This document shows, in pieces, positions 1 to 9,573 of a stretch of DNA of 64,000 nt (its first letter is position 1; every line of letters starts with the position of its first letter). This DNA is from Pelobates cultripes (taxonomy: Eukaryota > Chordata > Amphibia > Anura > Pelobatidae), in NCBI GenBank assembly GCA_933207985.1, contig OW240913.1, positions 280,919,828 to 280,983,827 on the forward strand, read 5' to 3'. The position numbers and the translations under genes are program-made. Under the pieces are notes generated by a model. It saw only the letters and a list, made by a program, of their open reading frames with translations. It was not told where the DNA came from and made no database searches.

Positions 1-1
1 T

Positions 2-214
2 CAACACCACATGCTCATCTTACACCCAAATAACAACAGTTTCATGGCCTCTCACCAAATTAAGACCATACTCAGAGGTATTCAAAAATCAGAAACCACA
101 CATTTGGCCCAGAGGCTACCCATAGATAACCATATCTTCAAAGCATTATCTAACCTACTCGACCTAAAACCGTTTGACACTAATACGAATTCTATCATCA
201 AAACAGCAATATAC
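2..214 (+). pseudogene. Tyrosine recombinase of a DIRS-type retroelement, middle part
   Basis: Open reading frame already running at the window edge. It encodes part of the N-terminal core-binding region of a retroelement tyrosine recombinase (the integrase of DIRS/Ngaro-type elements) and stops where the L1 is inserted. Its first residues (QHHMLILHPNN...) resemble those of the second recombinase at 47.4-47.8 kb (QHHVLTTFPNH...), which supports homology. The frame reads through the 15-bp target duplication (residues KTAIY) and resumes after the L1 at 7,295, again as KTAIY, so the gene was continuous before the insertion. The rest of the element lies upstream of the window. DIRS versus Ngaro versus Crypton is not settled by this fragment; DIRS-type is preferred because of the related copy at 47.4-49.6 kb. 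Confidence 0.75.
200..214 (+). repeat. Target site duplication, left copy, of the full-length L1
   Basis: The 15-bp sequence AAAACAGCAATATAC occurs here and again, identically, at 7295-7309 right after the poly(A) tract. This is the signature of target-primed reverse transcription, and the perfect identity suggests a young insertion. The run of A at the left edge makes the exact length ambiguous by a few bases. Confidence 0.9.
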
Positions 215-367
215 GGGGGCGGAGCTTGACCGCCGACGAAGATGGCCGCGAACTGAGGGAGCTCCGTGGCGGCAAAAAAGTAAAGCTCTCACCAGGGGCG
301 ACTAAGCCCGCTAAAATTAGCATCAGACCGAGCACACCAACCACCCACCACTCCGGACCGCAACAGT
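215..367 (+). promoter_or_regulatory. L1 5' UTR, presumed internal promoter
   Basis: 153 bases between the target duplication and the ORF1 start, GC-rich at first with an AAGATGGC-like motif near 239-246. L1 elements carry an internal promoter in this position. The first bases (GGGGGCGGAGC) resemble the 5' end of the ORF1-only element at 24,406 on the minus strand (GGGGGAGGAGC). The promoter role is inferred from position only. Confidence 0.5.
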
Positions 368-1357
368 ATGGGCGGGGGGAGGAAATCAAAGTCCGGAACG
401 GCCGTGGCTCCCATCTTCAAACCCAGGCCGGACAAAGAGGCGCCAGGCATGCTTAGCCAGCAGGCCTCAGACTCCGACTCTGAGACCAGCACAACCAGCC
501 ACAAAGTGGATGCACCATCAGCACCCCTCACTAAAAGAGACCTGAAGGACATGCTGACAGAGATGAAATCACTGGTGGCAGAGGAGCTGACAAAACACCT
601 GGCCCCACTCAAGGAAGGACTCACAGACCTCACCAAGCGGACGCAAGCGCTAGAAAACAAAATGGAGGAGGTAACAGCCACCACCTCCACCCACGAAGCC
701 TCCATAAAAGAGCTACAGGAGCAATTCACATACCTAGAAGACATGCAAGAAGATCTCAATAACAGGTCCAGGCGTAATAATATCCGCATCAGGGGGTTAC
801 CAGAACCCTCAACGCCCGAAGCACTCACTGCCATACTCCATGAAGCCTTCAGCAGCCTGCTTCCTGACGCCCTACCATCAGACCTCCTCCTAGACAGAGC
901 CCATAGGGCCCTCCGACCGCCCTCCTCGAGCCCCACACAGCCTCGAGACATCATCATCCGCTGTCATTACTTCCACATAAAGGAAGCGATAATGCGGGCG
1001 ACAAGGGAGACCCCACTACAAATAGAAGGTCATACAGTACAACTCTATCATGACCTAGCACCCACCACCCTACGAAAACGGAGGGAGCTGAAACCCTTGA
1101 CCCAAGCCTTACAAGCACAGGGGATACGCTACTCCTGGGGTCATCCCTTTAAGCTAATGGTGCGACACAACAACCGCACTTTCACGCTAACTAAACCGTC
1201 GGAGGCCCGAGACTTTGCTGCACAACTAGGCATCAGCGACCTCAACGGAGCACTGCACACAGCATCACAACAGCCTATGCCACAACGCCGACCGTGGGAC
1301 CCGCAGCCTCAAAGAGACCGCACCAGAGGACAACGCTCTTCACAGACCTACGCCTAA
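368..1357 (+). CDS. L1 ORF1 protein (RNA-binding chaperone, Transposase_22 type)
   Basis: 329 residues, close to the usual L1 ORF1p length. ORF1p forms trimers through a coiled coil, binds the element's RNA and is needed for retrotransposition. Visible parts: a basic and low-complexity N-terminus; a heptad-rich coiled coil at about residues 50-130; an RRM beginning at the hallmark RRNNIRIRGLPE (about 134-145); and a C-terminal domain with PRDIIIRCHYFHIKEAIM near 190-205 followed by LYHDLAPTTLRKRREL. The C-terminal tail is rich in Q, R and P. The start at 368 gives MGGGRKSKSG, similar to the MGRKNKK start in the ORF1-only element at 24.3 kb. No stop or frameshift is present. A long reverse-strand frame overlaps it and is taken as a shadow. 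Confidence 0.92.
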   Translation: MGGGRKSKSGTAVAPIFKPRPDKEAPGMLSQQASDSDSETSTTSHKVDAPSAPLTKRDLKDMLTEMKSLVAEELTKHLAPLKEGLTDLTKRTQALENKMEEVTATTSTHEASIKELQEQFTYLEDMQEDLNNRSRRNNIRIRGLPEPSTPEALTAILHEAFSSLLPDALPSDLLLDRAHRALRPPSSSPTQPRDIIIRCHYFHIKEAIMRATRETPLQIEGHTVQLYHDLAPTTLRKRRELKPLTQALQAQGIRYSWGHPFKLMVRHNNRTFTLTKPSEARDFAAQLGISDLNGALHTASQQPMPQRRPWDPQPQRDRTRGQRSSQTYA

Positions 1358-2782
1358 ACCCAACGACTGGAGCCGTGACCGCACCCCTACTTCATCCACG
1401 ACCCACAAGATCTACACCACAGCATATTCCGGCACCCCGGCACCAGATGACAACCGAATCAACACACCAGCAGTGCATGGACTGCCTCTAAGGGGCCGGG
1501 GTGATACCGGAGATCTGCAGACCTCAATGATCGCGCCCACCGCTGGCACAGTTCACCACCGGGCTCCCCTCCGCCTGACCCTGGACCTGTTGCCCTCCGG
1601 CAAGACCACGTGGCAAGCCGGAATGCTGCACCGCTCCCCTCGGCAGCACCGGGAGAGGACTCCCCCCGAGGGTTGTTCACTCCCCAGCTCACAAGATGAA
1701 GTGCCACATGAACTCAACTGACACTGGGCGCACAGTAAGACCCACAATGGGACACTCTGGGCCTGGGTGCGGGGAAGGGCAGTGGGGAGGGGGGACTGTT
1801 GGGGGCCCCGGACCCCGGGGAAGGAGTGCACCCTAGGAGGCGCTCGGGACTGGTCCCTTAGCTTGACGACGGCCGCGGGGTTGGGGGCGCCTTGGGCCCC
1901 GCGCCTGGGGGGGGGTGGGCGGCCCCAGTGGCCTTCCACTCCCTTCCCCTGGCGGTGGGGGCCGGCGGTCCTGGCTCCGTGGAGGGGGGAGGCCCCAGGG
2001 GAATACAAGATGAAGCATTGTCCTCGAGTATTGTCGCTACACACAAGGGGAGCGCCCAACATCTGGGGACGAGTTGCGGGAGGGAGCGGACGGCCTGGGG
2101 CCCTGGCGGCCTTCCCCCCCCCCCTCATTGGGGCGGGGGGGGTGGCGGGCCGTGACGGCTCCACAGCCGGAGGAAAGTGCATGCTGAAAACCCATAGCTC
2201 ATAACCACTCTTGCTGTGCCAGACGATATCCCATAGAGGGACCACACTTACTGGAGCCCGACCCATGCACCACACTAACAACACCCACACCAACAGAATT
2301 ACTAACACACCACTCAACAAGACCTAAAAGACGATAAGGGGTGCGGCTCGACATGTAAATAGTTCAAGCAGGACTCAGGAGATCAGCCCCCACCTACTCC
2401 TCAACATCACCTAACCCCATGCCCTCACCCCCCTCCGGCCCTGGACACTTGGAGGGAGGAGGCAGGGATCGGGGGAAAACCTGACTCCCACCTGTTGCAT
2501 CCTAAGTTGACCCCACCTAAGTTCTGTTATAAGTTACGACTGCCCAAACGAAACAGAAAATTGCCTGCCACATGCCCTGAAGTAGACGACCACCTCTCCC
2601 CCCGTGACTAGACCAGTACCGCCGGCCTTGGACCCTCCAGGCCCGAGAGACCGCGGACAACACAGTCCACCCTTGCTGGCAACCGTAGTAAGCCCAGCAA
2701 ACCCACCCTCTACCCCACTTCACCCGCCCCACTAAGTCCCAACGCTGCCCTCTGGGGACCACCTGGGCTCCAAAACCCCCTC
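1358..2782 (+). other. Long GC-rich inter-ORF region of the L1
   Basis: About 1.4 kb between ORF1 and ORF2, much longer than the short spacer of mammalian L1. The stretch 1760-2170 is very GC-rich with several G runs on the plus strand (for example 1785-1795, 1906-1915, 2130-2145) and C runs, giving potential G-quadruplexes on both strands. Frames of 145 and 255 codons here are explained by the base composition and resemble nothing I know. The region could hold a second promoter or a translation signal for ORF2, or be an insertion now carried by this lineage. Nothing in the sequence decides between these. Confidence 0.6.
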
Positions 2783-5700
2783 TTGACCATAGTACCCCTC
2801 TTCCACAAGTCACGCTCTACGAGCGATATAACCCGTACCATGCCACTTAATCTACATTGTGTCTCCATAAACGCTAAAGGCCTCAATAACCCTAAAAAAC
2901 GACACTCCCTTCTACGCTGGGCTCACGGCCAAAAAGCGGACATCCTTATGATCCAAGAAACCCACTTCACCCCCCATAAACACTTCCCACTCAAGAACAA
3001 ACACTACAACCGCACCTTCCTCGCTAACTCGCCGGATGCAAAAACCAAAGGGGTGGCCATCATACTCAAATCATCATGCCCACTGACCGACATCCAGGCC
3101 TTCCCGGACAAACACGGGAGGTACCTCACACTCACCGGCAGAATAGGCCCCACGACCTACTCCATCTCCTCCCTATACGCCCCTACAACCCCTGAACCAC
3201 TGTTCTGGCAAACATTCTCCGCCCACCTAACAGCACACAGTGCCACATTCACCATCATAGGCGGTGACTGCAATGCCACACATCAACCAACCCTGGACCG
3301 CACTGCCAGGCCCCGGAATGAACCACGATCCTCCGTAAACGACACCCTCTTCTCCAATTTTCTAAATACACACACCCTATTAGACATCTGGAGAGCCCAA
3401 CACCCGTCAACCCTAGACTTCACATACTACTCCCACCCCCACAACACCTACTCCCGCATTGACTACTTTCTGGTTTCTCCAAACGTCACCTCGCGAATCA
3501 CACACACATCCATTGGTCACATCACCTGGTCGGATCATGCCGACATCTCCCTAACCCTCTCCATCCCAAACATGTTACGCCCATGGACATGGAAACTCAA
3601 CTCACAACTTCTTCAAGACAAACTAGTGACCATATCCATTGCAAAAGACATCACAGAATACTTCACCCTAAATGACCCCTCTGTATCCTCCACAATCACG
3701 TTATGGGCGGCCCATAAACCGGTAATAAGGGGCAAATTGATAGCTCTAGCGACTGCACGTAAAAAACAACACAACAAACTATTAATGGAAACCATAACCG
3801 AAATAGGCCGACTAGAAACCCTCCACAAACGCAACCCGACCCCTTTACACCTTGAACAACTCACAACAGCCAGGTCCCTGCTCAAAAGCCTCTCTCTTGC
3901 AGCTACCACTAAAGCTCTAGCATGGACCAAACAAAAATACTACGAGAAAAGCAATAAAGCAGACTCCATGCTAGCAAAGCGCCTCAAAAACTTGACCGAA
4001 ACAAAGCGTATCACAAAAATCCGCACTTCAAACGGTGCGATGAGCGACATACCACACACGATAGGGGAAGTCTTCCGACACTACTTCACCTCTCTATACA
4101 ACCATACCCCAGAACCCCCAACAGAATTGATCCAATCCCAAACGGATAACCTCCTTAGGAGGCTCTCCCTCCCCTCCCTCACCGAAGACGCCAGATCGAG
4201 GATAGCAGCAGACATCTCTCCAGAGGAAATAATAGCGGCAATAAAGACCCTGAAACCTAATAAAAGCCCAGGCCCCGACGGGTTAACGGCCATCTACTAT
4301 AAATCCTTCGGGGACATACTTACACCCAGACTAAGCAAAGTCTTTAATGCGATGCTACAAGGGGAGCCACTACCCGCTGACATGACACAAGCTAACATCA
4401 CTCTCTTACCCAAACCAGGAAAACCCCACGACGAACCAGGCCACTACCGCCCCATTTCCCTCCTAAACATTGACCTAAAAATACTGACCAAAGTCATGAC
4501 AACTAGACTTAACCCCTACCTACCGAAACTCATTAATCCGGACCAGGTAGGCTTCATACCACAAAGACAAGCACAAGACAACACGCGGAGAACCATTGAC
4601 CTAATATGGTACGCCAACCAAAAACGCCTCCCAGCGATCATACTATCCCTGGACGCCGAAAAGGCGTTTGATCGCCTCCTCTGGCCCTACCTTTATGCAG
4701 TACTCCATAAATTCGGATTCCCGCCAGAATTTACCCAATTCCTGAAAGCCATGTATCATACGCCTACTGCCCAACTTCTAATCCCCAACATCACCCCCCC
4801 CTCCTTCCCGATACTAAACGGCACCCGTCAAGGATGCCCCCTCTCCCCCCTCTTATTCGCCATTTCCCTCGAACCCCTCCTAGAGGCCATACGGATCAAC
4901 CCACAAATCGAGGGAATCAGGATAAGGGACGAAACATTCACCGTCGCTGCATACGCAGACGACATCCTCCTAACCCTAACTAACCCCCTCCCAACCCTAG
5001 AGGCCCTAATGTCAACCCTACAAGAATACTCAACGATTTCAGGATATCAATTAAATGCCACAAAATCAGACCTCATGCCGCTAAACCTCAACAATATCAC
5101 TACCTCCACCTTGAGAAGTAACTTCCCCTTCCATATCTGCCCAACAGAGATCACATACCTAGGTATCCAAATCACCAACGACACCACCACTCTATACACT
5201 GCCAACTATCCCCCCCTCCTGCACAAAGCGTACTCGGACCTAGAACGCTGGAAACCGATGTCCATCTCCTGGCTCGGAAGAATAGCGTCGGTCAAAATGA
5301 ATCTCCTACCTAAATTCCTTTATGCCTTCCAAGCGCTTCCCATCCCCTGTAAAAAATCAGACCTCAAACACTTGCAAACAGCCATAGACCGATACATCTG
5401 GAATGGAATGAGACCCCGAGTCCGCAGATCCACACTATACGTACCCAAGCCTTCCGGAGGGCTAGGCCTCCCTAATCTCACACACTACCTACACGCCGCA
5501 CACCTAACACAAATACAGCACTGGCACCTCCCCCCTGCCCACAAACGATGGGTAGACCTGGAACACCTCATCTTCGGCTGGGACCATCCCTCCCAATATA
5601 TGTGGACCCCAAAACCATACAGACCACTGCCACCACCCACGTCACCAACGATCACTCACTCCCTAGATCTCTGGGATCGCCTCAGCGATAAGTTTGATCT

Positions 5701-6637
5701 CTCCACGGGCCTATCGCCCCTCACACCGATTCTCCGCAACAAAATGTTCCCACCAGGCCTCACACCAAGACACTACGCCCACTTCGAGGACAGAGACATA
5801 GTCCGACTAGGACATCTCTACCCCAATGGTAAGCTCCTACAATACTCAGAAATCCCCAACCCTGAATCCCTAACCACCTACGACTACTTTCGATATCTCC
5901 AACTCCGAAGCTTTGCAGCAACGGATACGGTACGCATGGCAGCCACCTCGACCCTAACTGAGTTTGAGAGGGATACCCTCCGCTCTCCAGCCAGAAAGAG
6001 CCAAATTTCAAACCTATACATAACATTAACCACACACCACACTCAGGTGGCCCTTCCTTACATAGCAGCATGGGAAAACGACCTGGGACCTCTTGAGGAT
6101 CCCACCGAATGGGCAGACATATGGGCATCCATAAAATCCATATCAATCTGTGTCACCCACAAAGAGCAAGCTTACAAAATGCTCTTTAGGTGGTACCTCA
6201 CCCCCCTCCGCCTGAAGGCAATGAACCGATTACCCAATAACCTTTGCTGGAAATTGTGTGGCGAAACCGGCACTTTCCTCCACTGCTGGTGGACATGCCC
6301 CAAACTCACTCCTCTATGGAAAACAATTACAACACTCTTAACCAGAATCCTTAACAAGCCAATACCCCTGGACCCCTGGGCCCTCCTACTCTCTAAGCCC
6401 ATTGATACCTTCACCCGCAATGAAAACAAACTCATAGCTAGAATAGCACTGGCCACACGCAGAGCTATAGCGGAAACTTGGTCCACACCACACATACCCA
6501 CTCAACCCCAAATAAACACTAAAATAACTGACAACATAGCCATGGATAAGCTGACAGCACAGGTCCATGACACCCCAAACTCATTTCATAAAGTATGGGA
6601 CCCATGGCTGGAAGGATACAACGCACTCCCATGGTGA
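2783..6637 (+). CDS. L1 ORF2 protein: endonuclease plus reverse transcriptase
   Basis: 1284 residues, full length. The AP-like endonuclease nicks the target and the reverse transcriptase copies the RNA at the nick. Endonuclease motifs: SINAKGLN near the N-terminus, QETHF with E59, GGDCN at 160-164 and SDH at 250-252. Reverse transcriptase motifs: NKSPGPDGL, LLPKPGK then YRPISLLNIDLKI, DQVGFIPQRQ, LSLDAEKAFDR, TRQGCPLSPLLFA and the catalytic AYADD with YADD at 724-727 (L1 usually has FADD). C-terminal zinc motif C1155-x3-C1159-x7-H1167-x4-C1172, matching the L1 pattern. The first ATG is at 2783; one at 2840 (MPLNLH) sits closer to the conserved endonuclease start and may be the real one. The frame is uninterrupted. 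Confidence 0.95.
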   Translation: MTIVPLFHKSRSTSDITRTMPLNLHCVSINAKGLNNPKKRHSLLRWAHGQKADILMIQETHFTPHKHFPLKNKHYNRTFLANSPDAKTKGVAIILKSSCPLTDIQAFPDKHGRYLTLTGRIGPTTYSISSLYAPTTPEPLFWQTFSAHLTAHSATFTIIGGDCNATHQPTLDRTARPRNEPRSSVNDTLFSNFLNTHTLLDIWRAQHPSTLDFTYYSHPHNTYSRIDYFLVSPNVTSRITHTSIGHITWSDHADISLTLSIPNMLRPWTWKLNSQLLQDKLVTISIAKDITEYFTLNDPSVSSTITLWAAHKPVIRGKLIALATARKKQHNKLLMETITEIGRLETLHKRNPTPLHLEQLTTARSLLKSLSLAATTKALAWTKQKYYEKSNKADSMLAKRLKNLTETKRITKIRTSNGAMSDIPHTIGEVFRHYFTSLYNHTPEPPTELIQSQTDNLLRRLSLPSLTEDARSRIAADISPEEIIAAIKTLKPNKSPGPDGLTAIYYKSFGDILTPRLSKVFNAMLQGEPLPADMTQANITLLPKPGKPHDEPGHYRPISLLNIDLKILTKVMTTRLNPYLPKLINPDQVGFIPQRQAQDNTRRTIDLIWYANQKRLPAIILSLDAEKAFDRLLWPYLYAVLHKFGFPPEFTQFLKAMYHTPTAQLLIPNITPPSFPILNGTRQGCPLSPLLFAISLEPLLEAIRINPQIEGIRIRDETFTVAAYADDILLTLTNPLPTLEALMSTLQEYSTISGYQLNATKSDLMPLNLNNITTSTLRSNFPFHICPTEITYLGIQITNDTTTLYTANYPPLLHKAYSDLERWKPMSISWLGRIASVKMNLLPKFLYAFQALPIPCKKSDLKHLQTAIDRYIWNGMRPRVRRSTLYVPKPSGGLGLPNLTHYLHAAHLTQIQHWHLPPAHKRWVDLEHLIFGWDHPSQYMWTPKPYRPLPPPTSPTITHSLDLWDRLSDKFDLSTGLSPLTPILRNKMFPPGLTPRHYAHFEDRDIVRLGHLYPNGKLLQYSEIPNPESLTTYDYFRYLQLRSFAATDTVRMAATSTLTEFERDTLRSPARKSQISNLYITLTTHHTQVALPYIAAWENDLGPLEDPTEWADIWASIKSISICVTHKEQAYKMLFRWYLTPLRLKAMNRLPNNLCWKLCGETGTFLHCWWTCPKLTPLWKTITTLLTRILNKPIPLDPWALLLSKPIDTFTRNENKLIARIALATRRAIAETWSTPHIPTQPQINTKITDNIAMDKLTAQVHDTPNSFHKVWDPWLEGYNALPW

Positions 6638-7294
6638 TACAAGGCTACCACACAACCCACTCCACCAACATCAGCCCATAACAAAAGACAAAATGCAGCC
6701 CATCTACCCAACCCCCAACCCAATCCACCAAATCGGAGCTCCGGGGGGTAACCAGGAGGGCAGCACCCTACCACCAGCCCCATCGAACACCCCCTCTTTC
6801 CCCCTCCCCCCACCCCCCCTTCCCTACCCATCCCCTGACTTGTGACCTTACTCACGAGTCAGGTACTGCTGCCCAATGCCACACAACTAACCACCCTGCA
6901 GCAGCAACCTACACTGACGCCAACCCCCACCTAAAAACGACCATCCACGACAACCCTGGCGGAACAGATATACAAGCGCCATACTATCCTCAGACAGTTA
7001 ACTAATAAGACCAACACAACGCTCAGCACCCCAACTACGACCTCCTCATTGAAGCATGAATACTAACAACACAAACAGAGGAGCTGAATATACGACTCCC
7101 TACAAACAGGGATCCGCGACAGACGGGATAGTAATGATGCTTCGGCCCAAAGTGCCAGACACGAAAGCAAACGAACTAATGTCGTACCCAACTAGTTTCT
7201 CCCAAATAACCACCCCGTTCTTTTCTTCTTTCTGTACAAAATGTTCAATGTGCAAATGAAACCTGAAAATGAAAATAAAGAATCTTTAAAAAAA
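6638..7294 (+). other. L1 3' UTR and poly(A) tail
   Basis: C- and A-rich untranslated region with a pyrimidine-rich stretch at about 6780-6835. It ends with AAAATAAAGAATC and an A tract that runs into the target duplication. The end shares AAAATAAAGA with the tail of the ORF1-only element at 21.75 kb (read on the minus strand). Confidence 0.8.
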
Positions 7295-7309
7295 AAAACA
7301 GCAATATAC
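7295..7309 (+). repeat. Target site duplication, right copy, of the full-length L1
   Basis: Identical to 200-214. It marks the exact right edge of the L1; the preceding A run is the poly(A) tail. Confidence 0.9.
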
Positions 7310-7816
7310 ATCGCTTTCTATGGATTTCTACGACCCAGAGAATTCACTACGACCTCCACGACCCAAACCACTCCATTCCTCCTCTATTCCCACTTGACAA
7401 AACATATGGATCATTACATCCTGTCTTTACCTCACTCCAAAACCAGCCAGCACATACCTGTAAACATTCCGTACTATCCCACGCACAACAGATGGTGTCC
7501 CGTCAAGGTTCTTGATGCCTACATACAGCACCATCACTTACTGCCCTCGCAACCGTTATTACAACTACAAGGTGCAGTACTCACCACTACAACCTTCATG
7601 ACCTACGCCAGGTCCTTGCTCACACAACTGGGCCTCAACGCAAACAATTACTAAGGACACTCCTTTCGTATAGGAGCCGCGTCCACAGCCTCCAGTTTCA
7701 ACATCCCAACTCATGTTATCAAAACACTGGGGCGCTGGAAGTCATCCGCTTACTCACGGTACATACCGAACCCAGTACAAGAATTAAGGGCTGCTTTCAT
7801 AAACATGTCTGGTTGA
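7295..7816 (+). pseudogene. Tyrosine recombinase catalytic domain of a DIRS-type element (interrupted by L1)
   Basis: Continuation of the frame at 2-214. It carries the recombinase active-site boxes: FYGFLRPREF (first catalytic Arg), GHSFRIGAAS (His-x-x-Arg), LGRWKSSAYSRY (His/Trp box and the tyrosine), ending at a TGA at 7814-7816. One in-frame TAA at 7652-7654 lies just before GHSFRIG; a single base change from a serine codon would explain it. Such enzymes integrate circular cDNA of DIRS/Ngaro elements. The gene is dead twice over, through the L1 insertion and the nonsense codon. The left copy of the duplication is counted in 200-214; the right copy is 7295-7309. Confidence 0.8.
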
Positions 7817-7987
7817 TAAATGTATATGTATTGGTTGTCTGTTAATAAATTTGATTACTTAATTTTTGCCCTCTTCTTTCTCAGGCCTACCTCATCGTCG
7901 GTTTCGGCACACCACAACCGACTTGCTCCTTTTATTATCCTACGCTTATTCATGGTATTTCACACTGTACTATCTTAAGCACCTAAC

Positions 7988-8041
<54 letters not shown>
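7988..8041. repeat. (AT)n microsatellite
   Basis: About 26 uninterrupted TA units. Two further long AT tracts follow at 8656-8706 and 9143-9189. Confidence 0.95.
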
Positions 8042-8650
8042 CAAAGGTGAAAAACAAAAATATAAATAAATAAAACTAACATTCTTGCAATAATGGTTTT
8101 AGACTGGAACCAATAAAAGCCCAAATAAAGAGTACCAATTGGAGGTGTCCATAAGCCACAATGGGCTACAGAAAGCCACAATATGGAAACCCCTATTATG
8201 AATATTTGGTTCCTACACATTTTTCATTGGTATGCAGGTTGGGATTTGCATTGCATGTGTTTACCCAATGGGGGCATGTAATACAAGTATTGGGACAGTA
8301 AGGACGAAGCAAGAGTTTCCTACTTTAATGTGCCTGGGTAAAATAGACTGCTTAACTGCTCAAATTTTTACAAATTGCTACAGTAATTCGTATCTCCCAA
8401 AATTCAGTGGTATGGAGATTGGAACATTGTTTTTGAGCTGATCTGGAGGCAACATGCTAGTGATACATTAAAATCTGTTGGTGAAGTGGGGGAGGCAGTT
8501 CCTGGCAAAAACGGTTAGTCAACCTGGCATTTTGACCAGTAGCTGTGGAAAGAAAAAAATAACATTAAAAAAAAAAAAAAAAATGTAGTACATGACAAAA
8601 CTTTTGGCAAATGTGAAAACACAAATATCAACCACACCACAGTGTTTCAA

Positions 8651-8655
<5 letters not shown>
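8042..8655. other. Unrecognised intergenic DNA
   Basis: AT-rich sequence with no gene or element end that I recognise; a short A run lies near 8567-8582. Confidence 0.5.

Positions 8656-8706
<51 letters not shown>
8656..8706. repeat. (AT)n microsatellite
   Basis: About 25 TA units. Flanked by ACAGTGTTTCAAAACA on the left and a near mirror AAACACTGT on the right, so the tract sits in the loop of a short inverted repeat. Confidence 0.9.
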
Positions 8707-8711
<5 letters not shown>

Positions 8712-9139
8712 CTGTAAAACAGATGTTTGTGATATACTATTCCAGTTACGTGCTGTACCCTAAAGCTTCAATAAATAACTTACACCAGAGGATTTCTGAA
8801 TTTCTTTGTAAACATTCAGATCTCTTAAAAACTTTCTTTGTGTGTTTACAATTAATAGTACATTTTATAAGTTGTCAATATTGCCATTGATTTTGTCTAG
8901 ACATGGTTTAACTAAATTGAAAGTATGGAGTTTAAAGATTTGTTCATCTAGTTGATTAATTTTGGTTTTCTAAAGTAGGAGTAATTTATTTTCCAAAAAT
9001 GCTTTAGAATATTCACAAGTTATTTTAATCGACTGGTGGCTGTCAAATTGAATTCCCTGTGGATTTTTTTTTGTCTGCTAGGAAACACATACAATAAAGT
9101 AACATAATCATTTAAATGCAATACTTTTGTCAACTTTTT

Positions 9140-9142
<3 letters not shown>

Positions 9143-9203
<61 letters not shown>
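9143..9203. repeat. (AT)n microsatellite with T run
   Basis: About 24 TA units followed by a T tract, directly against the left edge of the foldback palindrome at 9204. Confidence 0.9.
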
Positions 9204-9270
9204 CAGGTAGTGATCAGCACTCACAGACTTGATATATTAAAATTCCAAAGTTTATTATCCATTAAAATAT

Positions 9271-9311
9271 GATCAATATTTCAGTCCCCCTTGGGACTTT
9301 CATCAGGATCA
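9271..9311 (-). ncRNA. Hammerhead-ribozyme-like core, copy 1 minus strand
   Basis: On the minus strand the order is stem I (UGAUC), CUGAUGA, an extra A, stem II (AGUCCC, loop, GGGACU), GAAA, then UAUU and the stem I partner GAUCA. Stem I gives five Watson-Crick pairs and stem II six. This matches a type I hammerhead with a vestigial stem III as described for Penelope-like elements. In this copy the consensus CGUU has become UAUU, so cleavage is doubtful. The extra A between the core and stem II is a departure from canonical hammerheads. Confidence 0.5.
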
Positions 9312-9317
9312 GGCACC

Positions 9318-9354
9318 CTGATGAAAGTCCCAAGGGGGACTGAAACATTGATCA
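9318..9354 (+). ncRNA. Hammerhead-like core, copy 1 plus strand (stem I lost)
   Basis: Plus-strand CTGATGA, stem II and GAAAC are present, but the bases just upstream (GGCACC) do not pair with the downstream GATCA, so stem I cannot form. It is the other arm of the palindrome and looks damaged at the junction. Confidence 0.4.
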
Positions 9355-9428
9355 TATTTTAATGGATAATAAATAAACTTTGAAATGTTAATATATCAAG
9401 TCCGTGAGCACTGATCACTACCTGAAAA

Positions 9429-9573
9429 CTACATTTTCTTCCCTGGATTTCAAGCACCTGGCAATTCTTCTTCATTAAGCGTGAGTGCAAGGACTGTTTA
9501 TATTTTTATATAAACAGTGCTGATCACTATGCAGTGCTGTTTATCAAAATATAACGAGTCCTTGCACTCACGC
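9429..9573. repeat. Inverted flank of the foldback array
   Basis: Holds the sequence X (TTCTTCCCTGGATTTCAAGC through CTTCATTAAGCGTGAGTGCAAGG), present again at 10,357-10,422 in the same orientation and inverted at 9,555-9,573 plus 10,072-10,125. A small palindrome around TTTATATAAACAGTGC lies in the middle. Together these make the whole 9.2-10.4 kb segment a set of inverted repeats. Confidence 0.7.

Larger units (their letters stand above)
215..7294 (+). mobile_element. Full-length L1-clade non-LTR retrotransposon
   Basis: A complete element of about 7.1 kb: short 5' UTR starting GGGGGCGGAGC, intact ORF1 (368-1357), a long GC-rich inter-ORF region, intact ORF2 (2783-6637), a 3' UTR of about 650 bp, an AATAAAG polyadenylation signal near 7273 and a terminal A tract. 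Perfect 15-bp target duplications flank it. ORF2 ends in the CX3CX7HX4C zinc motif typical of L1. No premature stop or frameshift is visible in either ORF, so the copy could be competent or only recently dead. It interrupts a recombinase gene rather than a defined repeat target, so there is no sign of the sequence-specific targeting known from Tx1 elements. Confidence 0.93.
9204..9428. repeat. Foldback palindrome 1 (Penelope-type end, head to head)
   Basis: Two arms of about 105 bp, nearly identical in inverted orientation, around a short centre at 9307-9318. Each arm carries a hammerhead-like core, GATAATAAA(TAAA)CTTTG and ends in TCAGGTAGTGATCAG. A second copy of the whole palindrome is at 10,126-10,356. 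Such cores are known in Penelope-like elements; no reverse transcriptase is present here, so the family is inferred. Confidence 0.75.

Noticed and set aside
289..957. 222-codon frame on the minus strand across L1 ORF1
   Set aside because: It lies entirely over the ORF1 reading frame, is serine/arginine-rich from complementing a biased sequence and shows no known motif.
1553..2320. 255-codon minus-strand frame and 145-codon plus-strand frame between the L1 ORFs
   Set aside because: GC- and G-run-rich DNA rarely contains stop codons. The proteins are low-complexity (G, P, R) with no family resemblance.
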